Assembly: GCA_040954595.2 (NCBI GenBank)
Contig: CM082597.2
Location: 6,820,001 to 6,884,000, forward strand
DNA length: 64,000 bases
DNA from: Balanoglossus misakiensis
Lineage: Eukaryota > Hemichordata
Direction: 5' to 3'
Shown here: positions 10,707-21,374 of the stretch, in pieces
Layout of the letters: every line of letters begins with the position of its first letter
Position numbering within the stretch: the first letter of the stretch is position 1
The notes under the pieces: generated by a model
Told to the model about the DNA's origin: nothing
The model's input: only the letters and a program-made list of their open reading frames with translations
The model's database searches: none
Program-made: the position numbers and the translations under genes

Positions 10707-11102
10707 TAGTCTAGTATCTAGCCGTATTTTGTCCGCTTTGCTTCCAAAACTAACGTCTAGCCTCACTCATGCCACTGACCCAATAAAACCCCTTACCCCT
10801 TGCTTGGCATTGTGATGTAACTAGCGTCTCCTTGAAGTCACTCACAAAAACTGAACAATGGTGATTGGGTGTAAGGTTGTAGTGAAGGCAGGGCTAATTT
10901 GAATTTAAAATGTTACCAATCCTTTTGTATATCCTTTGCCCAATCATTGGAAAAACAAAGTCTCTGATTGACTTCAGAGGGACGCTAGTTACATCACAAT
11001 TCCCAGCAAAGGGTATGGGGTTTTATTGGGCCAGTGACTTGAATGAGGGTAGGCGTTAGTTTTGGAAGCAAAGCGGACAACATACAGATAGGTACTAGAC
11101 TA
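10707..11102. mobile_element. TAGTCTAG-ended MITE abutting the exon 2 splice donor
   Basis: Inverted ends TAGTCTAGTATCTAGCCGTA and GATAGGTACTAGACTA enclose a long inverted repeat, including GTCCGCTTTGCTTCCAAAAC. The 9 bases before it are CCGTAAGTA and the 9 after are CCGAACGTA (7 of 9 alike), read as a decayed 9-bp duplication. A related copy is at 46396-46608. Confidence 0.75.
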
Positions 11103-11330
11103 CCGAACGTAAGGCTTACATTGAATACTTGCACTTATTAGACTAATTTGACTTGATTCGTCTTATTAATTAAGATGTAGGTGAAACGTGGTTTAGCATT
11201 TAGCTGACCGTCATGACATGGTACAAATAAAAAAAAACCTACGTAGAGTGCCTGTCTTGGTGAAGGTGGATAATCGCAAGGCCACCCCGTTTAAACTTAG
11301 AGCGAAAAAAATCGTGCCCACTGTCTGACA

Positions 11331-11392
11331 TCATCATCATCATCATCATCATCACCATCACCATCACCATCACCACCACCATCACCATCATC

Positions 11393-11447
<55 letters not shown>

Positions 11448-11521
11448 CCATCACCATCACCACCATCATCATCATCATCACCACCACCGCCACCACCACC
11501 ACCACCACCACCACCACCATC

Positions 11522-11586
<65 letters not shown>

Positions 11587-11641
11587 CATCATCACCATCA
11601 CCATCATCATCATCATCATCATCACCACCACCGCCACCACC

Positions 11642-11689
<48 letters not shown>

Positions 11690-11690
11690 G
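11331..11690. repeat. (ATC/ACC)n trinucleotide array
   Basis: About 360 bp of CAT and CAC triplets inside Shisa intron 2. It generates a long Met/Val frame on the minus strand that is not a gene. Confidence 0.98.
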
Positions 11691-11762
11691 CTTATGGTAC
11701 TTCTACAATATATGCCATTATATTCATGAAAATAAAATAAAACCTCTCGTTTCTCTCTCCAG

Positions 11763-11893
11763 TCTATATATCATCCTTGCTGTGATAATCGGTTTAATGT
11801 TACTTGTTTTCATCGGCGTCATGATATGTTGCTGTGTGTGCACCGGGTGCCCAATCTACGCATCGAGAAGACGTCGGCGATCACGACAAACCA
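11763..11893 (+). CDS. Shisa-like gene exon 3: transmembrane segment
   Basis: Acceptor CTCTCTCCAG and donor ACCA|gtaagt. It encodes LYIILAVIIGLMLLVFIGVM, a strong single-pass helix, then ICCCVCTGC (likely palmitoylation sites, by inference) and ASRRRRRSRQT, a stop-transfer and cytosolic basic patch. Confidence 0.85.
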
Positions 11894-11905
11894 GTAAGTA
11901 AAACG

Positions 11906-12076
11906 TAGACTGTCTCACAGCCCCTCTCGTCGTCCACGCAGGCTTATGGACTGATTGCATGTGTGTCTGGCGAGAGGTTCACTACACAACACCGTATGGG
12001 GCTTCTCCTTTGCTAAACGGTTGAGTGCGCGTCAGTGAAGAGCCTTGTGGCGTGCCGTCGGCTGTGAGAGAGTCTA
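11906..12076. mobile_element. TAGACT-ended MITE with perfect 9-bp TSD
   Basis: Ends TAGACTGTCTCACAGCCCC and GGCTGTGAGAGAGTCTA are inverted repeats. AGTAAAACG occurs directly on both sides (11897-11905 and 12077-12085), a perfect 9-bp target duplication. A relative lies at 42444-42572. It starts 12 bp downstream of the exon 3 end. Confidence 0.85.
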
Positions 12077-12307
12077 AGTAAAACGCCACCTGTATTTCAT
12101 AACAGTTGTAATCGATTCCACAAATAAATATTTCGTATTTGATATTAAAGAACGAATGAGTATATTTAGGGTAGTACAGTAACATTCCACGCATTCCCGA
12201 CGAAAATAACGATTTTATGTCAAGGGGACACCTAGAATCTACAATCGTGTGTGTTGAAATACATACCGTCCCCTCTGCAATGACTGGACCACGGGTGCTT
12301 GCGAATT

Positions 12308-12622
12308 GTCTTAACCGCCATCTTGGAAACAAGGTGCATTGTGGGATAGAATTGGAGGGTTTTGGACGGATAATTATGCAATTATTGCAGCTCATGTGCC
12401 TTTTAAGACCCCTTGCTATATGTTGAATGCACAAACAATACATTAATGTACTGTATATCATGGCACAAAATGTCCTAAAGTGGTTGGATGAGGGGGTCAG
12501 GCTTTACAATATCAGACAAGGGGGAATTGGAGGGTTTTGGAGGGATAATTATGCAATTATCCCTCCAAAACCCTCCAATTCTATCCCACAACGCACCTTG
12601 TTTCCAAGATGGCGGTTAAGAC
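12308..12622. mobile_element. Palindromic element with GTCTTAACCGCC ends
   Basis: GTCTTAACCGCCATCTTGGA at the left reads inverted at the right, followed inward by matching GGTGCATTGTGGGATAGAATTGG-type sequence. Inside is a near-cruciform: arms 12524-12550 and 12555-12581 are exact 27-bp reverse complements with a 4-nt loop. No clear target duplication was found. Confidence 0.75.
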
Positions 12623-12833
12623 AAACCTGGCCTAGGGCGGCCGTTCGATGTCACCAGGGCCTATTCGCTGTTACCTGTGCTCTGGACATCTCCAGCTACA
12701 TAAAGGACCCAGTGGACAACGGAAAACACACTGCTATGCAAGTGGAGGCTCTAATGTGTGTGATACGATCAACTACAGCTGCATGAAAGGAAATGTAACT
12801 GTTGAACTCTTTTTTTTTTGGTCTATCCTGCAG

Positions 12834-13069
12834 CTTCCACAGGAAGTATGCCGATGTCGTCAGTGACTTTCCCGGCTGGTACATACCCTACTCAGTCTTA
12901 TGCCGCAGGACCCAGCCCTCAGCAACAACCACCATACCAACCCGGGCAGGTCCCACCTGGACAGCGGCAGCCACCACAGTACCCATCGCCGCAGTACCCG
13001 GCCGCAGCCCAGCAGTACACGACACAGTATCCGTGTCCACATGCGTCTCCACCGCCCGAACATGTATAA
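12834..13069 (+). CDS. Shisa-like gene exon 4: Pro-rich cytosolic tail and stop
   Basis: Acceptor CTATCCTGCAG. It encodes SFPAGTYPT-type sequence then PQQQPPYQPGQVPPGQRQPP and PQYPSPQYPAAAQQYTTQYP, ending PPPEHV and TAA at 13067-13069. PPxY-type WW-domain ligands (PPYQ) are visible. The C-terminus resembles Shisa tails in composition. Confidence 0.8.
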
Positions 13070-13620
13070 GTCTCCACTGTTGGATCGGACAGAAATTACA
13101 GGGGGGGGGGGTAGACCCGGGGGAGTCGATCACTGTTTTCTGTGGGGAGTGGCCGGGTCAGTCACTTTTACAAAGTGAAAGTACATTTTATTTTAATTCC
13201 ACAGCCAGGTCTTCCGTGTGAAAACAACTGCTGTAGTATCATCCCCAATGAAAACATGCACAAAATTCCACTGAAACTTTGTACACTGTGTGAGATTTAA
13301 GCTTTAAAATATTCAAGCGTGATTACTATGCATGAGAATAAATGTTACATTATGCCTTCTTTTTATAATCTGCGTTTCAATTAGCAAGACGTGTTTGGGA
13401 AACGCACGTTTGTACATTCGCTAGTTACAGTGAAAATACTTGGGGTGAATATGCTGGCACGGTTATAGAAACTGATGTTGTTAGCTTCAATAAGTCGTTC
13501 ACAATAGATATTTGCACCAACCATTATCAACTATTATTTACATCAATCATTATTTAATTCGAGATAAAGCAATACGATAAAAAGTCTAGAGATAATACTA
13601 CTGTACACGACACAAACACG
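13070..13620. other. Shisa 3' flank
   Basis: G-rich tract at about 13099-13125, otherwise AT-rich. An AATAAA-like AGAATAAATG at about 13336 could serve polyadenylation. No gene seen. Confidence 0.4.
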
Positions 13621-14021
13621 AAAACATGTTATTTTCGCGAGTTCAAACTTTTGCGATATTGAGAGAGGCCACTGTTACGCGAGTATTAATTTTCGCGTTC
13701 TCGTACTGCATCGTTATCTCCGAAGAACTACTATTGTACGCTTATTTGTCGCATTTGTAGCAAGATTCTTGGCCACAAACCATGATGTTCAAACAAATTG
13801 CATGATGTTGTAGCAAAATCATGAAACCGCAACCATTTTCATAAATTGCCTGCACTTTGAAACTGAAAACGTTTTGTTGCGTGTGTGTTTGACTATCGTT
13901 CTATTACTAGTATTTGCGACATTGTCGTTTCACAACTATATTTACGAGAGTCTTCATTTTCGCGGTTTTTTGAGCTCGCGTATTTCGCGCAATTTTTATG
14001 CTCGCGAAAATAACATGTTTT
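13621..14021. mobile_element. TIR element with AAAACATGTTATTTTCGCGAG ends
   Basis: Exact 21-bp inverted termini at 13621-13641 and 14001-14021. The interior is rich in TTTTCGCG-type words in both orientations. No coding capacity and no target duplication that I could confirm. Confidence 0.75.
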
Positions 14022-14644
14022 ACAGATCAGGCATAAGTTTATGCATATGCTAACGGTGTGAATGTTTACTTCAAAGAGACATATAAATCCAAAAGGCATA
14101 TAGGCGATTGTTTGAGCCACCAGAAGTGTAATATCTACATTGTTTCATGTATGTAAAACAGTTCTTGCAAATATCATACTTTTAAAACGGCAAACTCGGC
14201 CAATGAAAGTATGTGCCAAAAAACAAACATTAAAATGGTCGACGTAGTGAATATTTACGTTTATCTTAAAGGCACTCTAAATGAACACTTTAAAACCGGT
14301 CATAGTGCAAACTGCAAAATTCAATATCTATACAACTTACCATATGAATAATAACACAAAGTTTGTAGTAGATTTTCCTACAAATTACGTGATCATTGAT
14401 ATGAGAACTGAATTTGAGAAGAAATCGTGACAATATATGATAACAAAACAGTGACATTCCATTATTTGACTGCTACATGAATATTCATATGACGACTGTA
14501 ATCATCTCAAAATTTACACTTAAATTCAGCGTCTGACTACAAGTAGAAAATTGTTACTTTTCAGAACATGCGAGATGACATTTCTTTCACTCGCGCTTTT
14601 CTGAGTTTAATAACACGTTTGTTTTGTGCCGTATTCCGCTGTTT
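14022..14644. other. Intergenic, nothing recognised
   Basis: AT-rich sequence without coding frames or repeats seen elsewhere in the window. Confidence 0.5.
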
Positions 14645-15000
14645 TTAAAGGGACAAAGTCTCTCTCTTGCTGCCATTTTTCCATTAATTATGTTTGATAC
14701 AAGACACCATTTATATTACTGTACATGTGAATATATATTGCATCAACGTTCAACGACACACACCTTCCATACCGCTTATAGACACGAGACTGAAAAAACT
14801 CACAAAAATGAATAATTGGTCTCTACCATTTATTCATTTTAAGCAATTTTTTACCATCATAATATACAAACGGGATGGAAGTTGTGTACGGTGAAACGTT
14901 GATTCACTATATATCCACATGTAGAATAACATGAACGGTGTCTTGTATCAAACATAATTAATGGAAAAAGGGCAGTGAGACAGAGACTTTGTCCCTTTAA
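14645..15000. mobile_element. TTAA foldback MITE, family P, complete
   Basis: TTAAAGGGACAAAGTCTCTC at the left, the inverse at the right, TTAA at both ends, foldback centre near AATGAATAATTGG. Confidence 0.9.
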
Positions 15001-15301
15001 TCCTACATTGCATTACAGGGATACTTCCAACTCTATAGTCGACACCATTTTCAATGTGTTGTCTCAATGTTTAGTCTCAACATTCTCAAAACTTAATGTT
15101 ATAGATATATGAAAGTTTACATTATTGAATGTTTATGGTCAGTATTACAATCACAATAATCATCAAATGAAGCAACATGCCATCTTCATGAAATCACCAG
15201 TGTGTGCACGTGTACATCGGTAGCGTTTGGATAACTTGTCCCAGAACATGGAATAGTGGCGATTTAATTTAAGAGTGTGATATCACCCACCTCCTTTGTT
15301 T

Positions 15302-15501
15302 TTACAAAAATGCGTTCATTTCACAAACGAAGCCGATGCGCTGGCGGCAATTTGTTTCAATCCACGCTCCACCTGCAGACAAATCTATCAGGACACAGTC
15401 GTTACGCTCTCTCCATACGGCGTCGGGTAACCAGTTTTCATATGTTGGTGTGTCGCCGCTGTCCCAGGCAAAAACGCCTTCAGTGTCTCTATCATTGTAG
15501 C
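15302..15501 (-). CDS. Mosaic lectin exon 13: CTLD3 C-terminal part and stop
   Basis: Acceptor tgctttatag; encodes YNDRDTEGVFAWDSG, then YENWLPDAVW, NDCVLIDLSAGGAWIETNC and RIGFVCEMNAFL, stop at 15302-15304. The CTLD cysteine pairs are present. The calcium/sugar motifs are not canonical: no EPN or QPD, and WIET replaces WND, so calcium-dependent mannose- or galactose-type binding is doubtful. Confidence 0.85.
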
Positions 15502-15535
15502 CTATAAAGCAGAACATTCACCGCTGCTAGATGTC

Positions 15536-15890
15536 AAAATGACAAAGTCTCGTTTCCCCATTTTCCACTTATTATGTTTGATACAAGACACTGTTTATGT
15601 TATTCTACATGTGGATATATAATATTGAATCACCTTTCGACCATAGACAACTTCCATCCCACTTGTAGACACGAGAGTGAAAAACTCGCTAAAATGAATA
15701 AACGGTGTTTACCAATTATTCATTTTTGCGAGATTTTTACTCTCATATCCTACAAACGGGGTGGAACGTGTGTGTGGTCGAACGTTGATTCACTATATAT
15801 CCACAAATCATGTAGAATAACATAAAGGGTGTCTTGTATCAATATAATTAATGGAAAAAGGGCAGTGAGAGAGAGACTTTGCCCCTTTAA
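15536..15890. mobile_element. TTAA foldback MITE, family P
   Basis: Right end GACTTTGCCCCTTTAA at 15890 is intact; the left end is eroded (AAAATGACAAAGTCTCG). Central foldback retained. Lies in mosaic lectin intron 12. Confidence 0.8.
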
Positions 15891-16010
15891 GTAAACATTT
15901 GTAAGCCTTAGTAAAACTTCGAGAGTTTACACTCGAGAATAAAGCACAGTTAACGTATAGTCGCTTGGCGGTTGAGCATCATTGCGGTGATCATTTGGGT
16001 CCGTGGCTTA

Positions 16011-16271
16011 TGACGGCCAAGTGAAATCCTTGTATATCTGGAATTGGACGAAATCGTTTTTGCCGTGTTTTCATCTTTTGGTATGACATTTAATTCTGAA
16101 ATTGAGTTTTTGTACTCATTATTCGGAATTGGTGGCGATTTTCGAATTTGGTTCGGTGGTTGTGATTTCAAATTTCAAAAATTCGATTTTTGAAAATTCA
16201 GAAACCACAATCGAGAAAACAGAAACGAACAACGTGAAATTTTAACTGGATGCGATTTCACTTGGCCGTCA
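16011..16271. mobile_element. TIR element with TGACGGCCAAGTGAAATC ends
   Basis: Exact 18-bp inverted termini at 16011-16028 and 16254-16271. A short palindrome (about 16170-16195, TTTCAAAAATTCGATTTTTG) is inside. No other copy in the window. Confidence 0.7.
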
Positions 16272-16480
16272 TTGGCGACAGACCATTTGTTTGAAAATGG
16301 TGTGTCTATACAGCGACCTGAAAAAAACCCCGAAGGATTGGATTAAATTTTAAATGGTTACATTTGAAATTCAGGGATATTGGTACACTATACCTCATAA
16401 AAGACATATTTCAGTCTGTGTCTAATGTTCAAAAGAGCGTTTTAATTGCAATTTCATACAAATTGGCTGGTTTTTATCCA

Positions 16481-16778
16481 ATTCTTTTCCATCAATCACG
16501 TGATCTGGCCACGTGACCCACGGCGTTGTCATTTCCAGGTGACGGGCAAACGATATTTCGGCATCCAGTAAAAGTTTTTCCTATACATGTTTTTACTTTA
16601 GAACCGCCAGACACGTAACATGTATCAGACATGGTGCCTCATCAGCCTCATGGAGTTTCGTCTGCACAGTCTTTGTCTGCACCACGTTGTTAAAGTTGCC
16701 CGTCATCTGGAAATTTGAATGCCAATGTAGGCCTAACTGCCGCCTGAGAGCGTCTGACGCCATTTGATATCGAAGAAT
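16481..16778. mobile_element. MITE family R1, near-complete copy beside a splice donor
   Basis: Ends ATTCTTTTCCATCAATCACG and, inverted, CGTCTGACGCCATTTGATAT then CGAAGAAT. On the minus strand it begins ten bases into intron 12, right after gtgagtagt of the exon 16788-16885 donor. Confidence 0.8.
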
Positions 16779-16787
16779 ACTACTCAC

Positions 16788-16885
16788 CAATAAATGCATC
16801 GCAGAAGTCGCATGTAGCATTAATCAGGGACATCACGAATTGATTTTTCGAACTGTTCTCAATTGTTACCAGACTTCCTCCTGCC
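16788..16885 (-). CDS. Mosaic lectin exon 12: CTLD3 middle part
   Basis: Encodes AGGSLVTIENSSKNQFVMSL then INATCDFCDAFI. The GGSLVTIENS element is the classic CTLD strand/helix that precedes the W-IG/F-IG core. Donor G|gtgagt, phase 1. Confidence 0.8.
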
Positions 16886-17169
16886 CTGAAAAATTATTTT
16901 TTTTAAAAAAAGGAGTGAGAGCACATAGACAGATTCACTGTATTTTTGTAAATGAATGAATGAATAAATAAATAAATAAATGAGTGAGTGAGTGGATGGG
17001 TGAGTGAGTGAATGAATCCGTTTGCTTTCCAGTGTATTACTTGCACATTCTCAATGATAATCCAAAACATCTGACTTTTTTTATTAATATTAAAAAAAGG
17101 ATAGCCATTTCATCACGTGTTGGGCATTCTTGTTAATAACGTGCTATTGGATCAAAGACAAGCACTCAC

Positions 17170-17251
17170 GATCTGCATTTCGAACGGCTCACTTCAAAGT
17201 TGGATGACTGGTTGTCATATCGGTAACATTTCCCATCATTTCCAGACCATC
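17170..17251 (-). CDS. Mosaic lectin exon 11: CTLD3 N-terminal part
   Basis: Acceptor gaatttag; encodes WSGNDGKCYRYDNQSSNFEV then SRSKCRS, the W..(x)GKCY start of a CTLD. It follows directly from the end of CTLD2 with no linker and without the usual first Cys-Pro. Donor TC|gtgagt. Confidence 0.8.
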
Positions 17252-17665
17252 CTAAATTCAAAGAATTTCGAAGAAACCCGGTACATACGTTAACATATCG
17301 AAGCATGTTAAATAATTTACCACGACAACACTATAACCACATCTTTCTTCTTCAGTTGGCCATTGCACATTTTATTTTGCCACTCAGATAATTCAAGCAT
17401 TTTTTGACACATCGAATTATTGTATATACCGCAAGTCTACTACGACCATGAACAAAACAAGCATCAGCATTCGGGCATATGAATAGTCTGGTTGCCTGCC
17501 CCATTTCCAGCGCTGGCTGCGCTACGCTGAACGGAAAGGGGTCAGGTACGACCCGCCATCTTGTCCAGAAACCTGCCCGCATATTATAATGAATCAAAGA
17601 CCACGTGATCATAAACAAGATGGATGCCTCCAATGTCCGTACGCCAATGAGAGCCATGTTTACAA

Positions 17666-18122
17666 TAGTCTCGGTTACCCAGACGCCTTTGCTTCTTCCG
17701 ATGCTCTCCAGAAAAGGGTCTGGGGAAATGCTATTGAAAGCTTTGTAAAACAAAATGGCCGATGTCAGGATTTTGATCATCGCCTGATTGGCTGAGCTGT
17801 CAGCATGACCCGGGTCACTGACTCTCGACAATGTGTGATTATTTGTCGTATCTTCATATCAAGAGACCGGTACTTGTTGGTTGATGCGAAAGGCAAAATG
17901 CGTCCTCTGTTAGCATTGTTGGAGAAATTATATGAAATATCTTTGGTAGACGATTGTCGAAACTATTGCAATGACCCGGGTCATACTGACAGCTCAGCCA
18001 ATCAGGCGATGATCAAAATCCTGACATCGGCCATTTTGTTTTACAAAGCTTTCAATAGCATTTCCCCAGACCCTTTTCTGGAGAGCATCGGAAGAGCAAA
18101 GGCGTCTGGGTAACCGAGACTA
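17666..18122. mobile_element. MITE B, copy 1 (TAGTCTCGGTTACCCAGA ends, 457 bp)
   Basis: Long inverted repeats; flanked by TGTTTACAA at 17657-17665 and 18123-18131. Internal sequence includes GACATCGGCCATTTTG and TTGATGCGAAAGGC. Confidence 0.9.
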
Positions 18123-18131
18123 TGTTTACAA

Positions 18132-19201
18132 TAGTCTCGGTTACCCAGACGCCTTTGCTCTTCCGATGCTATCCAGAAAAGGGTCTGGGGAAATACTAGT
18201 CTCGGTTACCCAGAGCCCTCTGCTTCTTCCGTTGGGCACTCCAGAAAGAGGGTCTGGGATCACTGCACGTTAAATTTTCCGCGAACCGGAAGCATCTTTT
18301 AGTAATCGAGCGATGCACCCTGGATCCAATAACAAATCGCAGGGAATAGAGGAATGAATCGTGTTGTCGTTGTTTATGATGATAAAAACATTTAAAAAAA
18401 TTAATGTGTCATTTCCTGCTACCGTAATCGTGGAAAACACGGCCTAGGTCGCCCGACGTCACTCGTGGAAAACATGACCTAGGTCGGCCAACGTCTACGA
18501 TCACGTACACACGCACGTACGAGCGACGTCGGGCGACCTAGGCCGTGTTTTCCACGTTTACGGTAGCAGGAAATGACACATAATTTTTTTAAAATGTTTT
18601 TATCATCATAAACAACGACAACACGATTCATTCCTCTATTCCCTGCGATTTGTTATTGGATCCAGGGTGCATCGCTCGATTACTAAAAGACGCTTCCGGT
18701 TCGCGGAAAATTTAACGTGCAGTGATCCCAGACTCTCTTTCTCGCACAGCGCCCTCTAGAGACGAGAGAAAGAGTAAGAGAGTCTGGGTAACCGAGACTA
18801 GGGAAATACTATTGAAAGCTTTGTAAAACAAAATGGCCGATGTCAGGATTTTGATCATCGCCTGATTGGCTGAGCTTTCACTGTGACCCGGGTCACTGCA
18901 ATAGTTTCGACAATCGTCTACTAAAGATATTTCGTATAATTTCTCCAACAATGCTAACAGAGGACGCCTTTTGCCTTTCGCATCAACCAACAAGTACCGG
19001 TCTCTTGATATGAAGATACGACAAATAATCACACATTGTCGAGAATCAGTGACCCGGGTCATACTGACAGCTCAGCCAATCAGGCGATGATCAAAATCCT
19101 GACATCGGCCATTTTGTTTTACAAAGCTTTCAATAGTATTTCCCCAGACCCTTTTCTGGAGAGCATCGGAAGAAGCAAAGGCGTCTGGGTAACCGAGACT
19201 A
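18132..19201. mobile_element. MITE B, copy 2, interrupted by element C
   Basis: Starts right after the shared TGTTTACAA and ends before a third TGTTTACAA (19202-19210). Subtracting element C (604 bp) and its 9-bp duplication leaves exactly 457 bp, the length of copy 1. Confidence 0.9.
18197..18800. mobile_element. Element C: 604-bp foldback inside MITE B
   Basis: Same TAGTCTCGGTTACCCAGA terminus as B but a different interior. Two arms of roughly 210 bp (about 18257-18470 and 18517-18730) are near-perfect inverted repeats. Flanked by GGGAAATAC at 18188-18196 and 18801-18809. Confidence 0.9.
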
Positions 19202-19284
19202 TGTTTACAATAGCTTGTGCCCGACCCTTTAGCGTAGCGCAGCCAGCGGTGGGAATGGGACAGGGGACCAGACTAGCATATGAA

Positions 19285-20112
19285 CTGCAATTATATGCAA
19301 CAATCACCATCCCTCGTTTCTCCACGTCTTCTTTTTATGATGCTGTAATAGCGTTTTAAATGCTTGTTTGACCTTCCTCAAAACGTCTTAAAATGACGTA
19401 CTGTGAGTTTTATAATTGCAATAAAAAGACGCATCTAAAGAGTTAGTTGATAGACTTCACCGCTTGTCCCATTAAGCAAGTCAACTGAAAACATTACTTT
19501 TAAATATGGCATTATTATCTTATATCCCGACACATTGAAGGAAACTTAAAATAGCAAAGTTGAGCAACAGCTATACTAAAAAAAGAACTAACCATGAACA
19601 CATCCGGTGTCGTTGTCGATGTCTTCAGATAGTAAATATTGTCAGAAAGAGGAAAGAAGAAAGACAAAAATGTAGGCATGCGCACCAACGAACAGTGTTT
19701 GATTGTCACTTCATTCCTCCAGTGCAGCATAACTGTTGGAATGTATTCACTTGTTTTCAGGAAGATATTCAATAATAAACGACTTGTAAAGAGATTTCAA
19801 TCATTGTCGCAGTGCACCACAATGAAAATGAAGTCAACGAGCAGAATTTCCGGGCATAAGGGTAACCGAGACATTCGAAATGATAGTGTGTGTTCAATTA
19901 CTACCCGTGGTCACGTGACCTGAATGAATCCTGGCATTAAACTTGAGAGCAGGCAATGGCCGGTTCACATGTGTAGGCATAATTAGTGCATTCAAGCTGA
20001 GCACACCGATACCAATTTTACCACATCCCCTGTTTGCTTGGAGTGTGGGCTCTTGAAGCACACGAGGCATCAGAGCTATTTGCACTTAAAACTTGGTCCA
20101 GAGCGCCAACTT
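19285..20112. other. Mosaic lectin intron 10, unassigned part
   Basis: No exon or terminal-repeat element recognised. Confidence 0.5.
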
Positions 20113-20414
20113 ATTCTTCGCTATCAAATGACGTCAGACGCGCTCAGGCGGCAGTTACGTTGGCATTCAAATTTCCAGATGACGGGCAACTTCAGCAACG
20201 TGGACTTACGTGGTGCAGACAAAGACTGTGCAGACGAAATGCAATGAGGCTGATGAGGCAGCATACCTGATACATGTTACGTGTCTGGCGGTTCTAAAGT
20301 AAAAACAATACTCGGAAAAACTTTTACTGGATGCCGAAATATTGCTTGCCCGTCGTCTGGAAATGACAACGCCGTGTGACACATGGCCAGATCACGTGAT
20401 TGATAGTAAAGAAT
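20113..20414. mobile_element. MITE family R1, complete copy
   Basis: Inverted termini ATTCTTCGCTATCAAATGAC and GTGATTGATAGTAAAGAAT. Carries the word pair GACGGGCAAC/GCCCGTCGTC typical of the family. Confidence 0.85.
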
Positions 20415-20507
20415 AGAAGGAAACGGCACGAGGAAGAGACGGAGAGGCGCGTTAATCGAATATTCATGAAAACATCAAGAATGCAAACCTGTGACGCTGC
20501 GTGAGTG

Positions 20508-20701
20508 TTAAAGGTATACGGTCACCTATGGAAAATTAGCTACAGATACCATGGCAAACTTGAGATCTAGCCAATCACAGATTTTCAGTGGGTGGCACAC
20601 GCGAAAAAACGAGCGCCACCATATGCTCTTTAGAACGCTCAAATACGCCATTTCAGCCATATATGGGCGTATGTAAATTGGAGGTGACTGTATACCTTTA
20701 A
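20508..20701. mobile_element. TTAA MITE family T (AGGTATACGGTCACC), complete, 194 bp
   Basis: TTAA at both ends; termini TTAAAGGTATACGGTCACC and GGTGACTGTATACCTTTAA. Diverged copies at 55241 and 58643. Confidence 0.85.
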
Positions 20702-20820
20702 TTGTTCAATACAATCTCAATATAACCGTTCGTTGAAAAAGTGAACAACAATGTGTCACAGGGGAGTAGATAACACGGCTTGACATGTGTATACGAAGAG
20801 AATTACTACAGCAATCGTAC

Positions 20821-20895
20821 CTTCTTGACAAATAAAGTATTCTTTCCTTGTGCAGATATCAGTCTTCCACAGATAATTCAATTCACGAGTCATTT
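20821..20895 (-). CDS. Mosaic lectin exon 10: CTLD2 C-terminal part
   Basis: Acceptor gtaccctatag; encodes MTRELNYLWKTDICTRKEYF then ICQE, the W-x3-C...F-I-C end of a CTLD. Donor G|gtacga; the phase fits exon 11. Confidence 0.75.
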
Positions 20896-21023
20896 CTATA
20901 GGGTACGAAACACAAGCAACGCTTTTATATTGTTTACAGGTGCATGATCAAGCCAACCTTCCGTTGACAAATTGACAAATTGAAATGCATCGCGTAAGTA
21001 ATTAAACGTGAGAAATGTTTCGC

Positions 21024-21322
21024 ACACACATACATACATACATACATACATACATACATACATACATACATACATACATACATACATACATACATACATA
21101 CATACATACATACATACATACATACATACATACATACATACATACATACATACATACATACATACATACATACATACATACATACATACATACATACATA
21201 CATACATACATACATACATACATACATACATACATACATACATACATACATACATACATACATACATACATACATACATACATACATACATACATACATA
21301 CATACATACATACATACATACA

Positions 21323-21354
<32 letters not shown>

Positions 21355-21365
21355 CATACATACAT
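21024..21365. repeat. (CATA)n tetranucleotide array, about 340 bp
   Basis: More than 80 nearly perfect CATA units in mosaic lectin intron 9. It keeps long frames open on both strands (Tyr-Ile-His-Thr or Met-Tyr-Val-Cys repeats) that are not genes. Confidence 0.98.
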
Positions 21366-21374
21366 ATAACTTAC

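Larger units (their letters stand above)
8372..13069 (+). other. Gene model: Shisa-like type I membrane protein (4 exons, 253 aa)
   Basis: Exons 8372-8444, 10378-10699, 11763-11893 and 12834-13069 join with phases 1, 2 and 1, total 762 nt and end at TAA. The protein has an N-terminal hydrophobic segment (residues about 11-24, KVIVLFVMKMSVCLG), two tandem Cys-rich modules, one transmembrane helix with a CCCVC border, an RRRRR stretch and a Pro/Gln/Tyr-rich tail (PPYQPGQVPP, PQYPSPQYP). This is the Shisa layout. Shisa proteins are ER/plasma-membrane adaptors acting on Frizzled, FGF or glutamate receptors; which role applies here cannot be read from the sequence. Two modules instead of one is unusual. 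All three introns carry mobile elements, two of them within about 12 bp of a splice donor. Confidence 0.8.
17484..19275. mobile_element. MITE A (TAGTCTGG ends), interrupted, with 9-bp TSD
   Basis: Ends TAGTCTGGTTGCCTGCCCC and GGGACAGGGGACCAGACTA; GCATATGAA flanks both sides (17475-17483 and 19276-19284). Interior matches other A copies (27027, 41390). It contains two tandem copies of element B, the second holding element C. Confidence 0.85.

Noticed and set aside
11239-11688. Poly-Met/Val frame of 149 codons on the minus strand
   Set aside because: It is the (ATC/ACC)n array in a Shisa intron.
20508-20701. Family T element as a possible small RNA gene
   Set aside because: TTAA-flanked inverted termini and other copies at 55241 and 58643 make it a MITE.
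21024-21365. CRISPR-like or telomere-like array
   Set aside because: The unit is a 4-bp microsatellite without spacers; CRISPR does not apply to this eukaryotic DNA.
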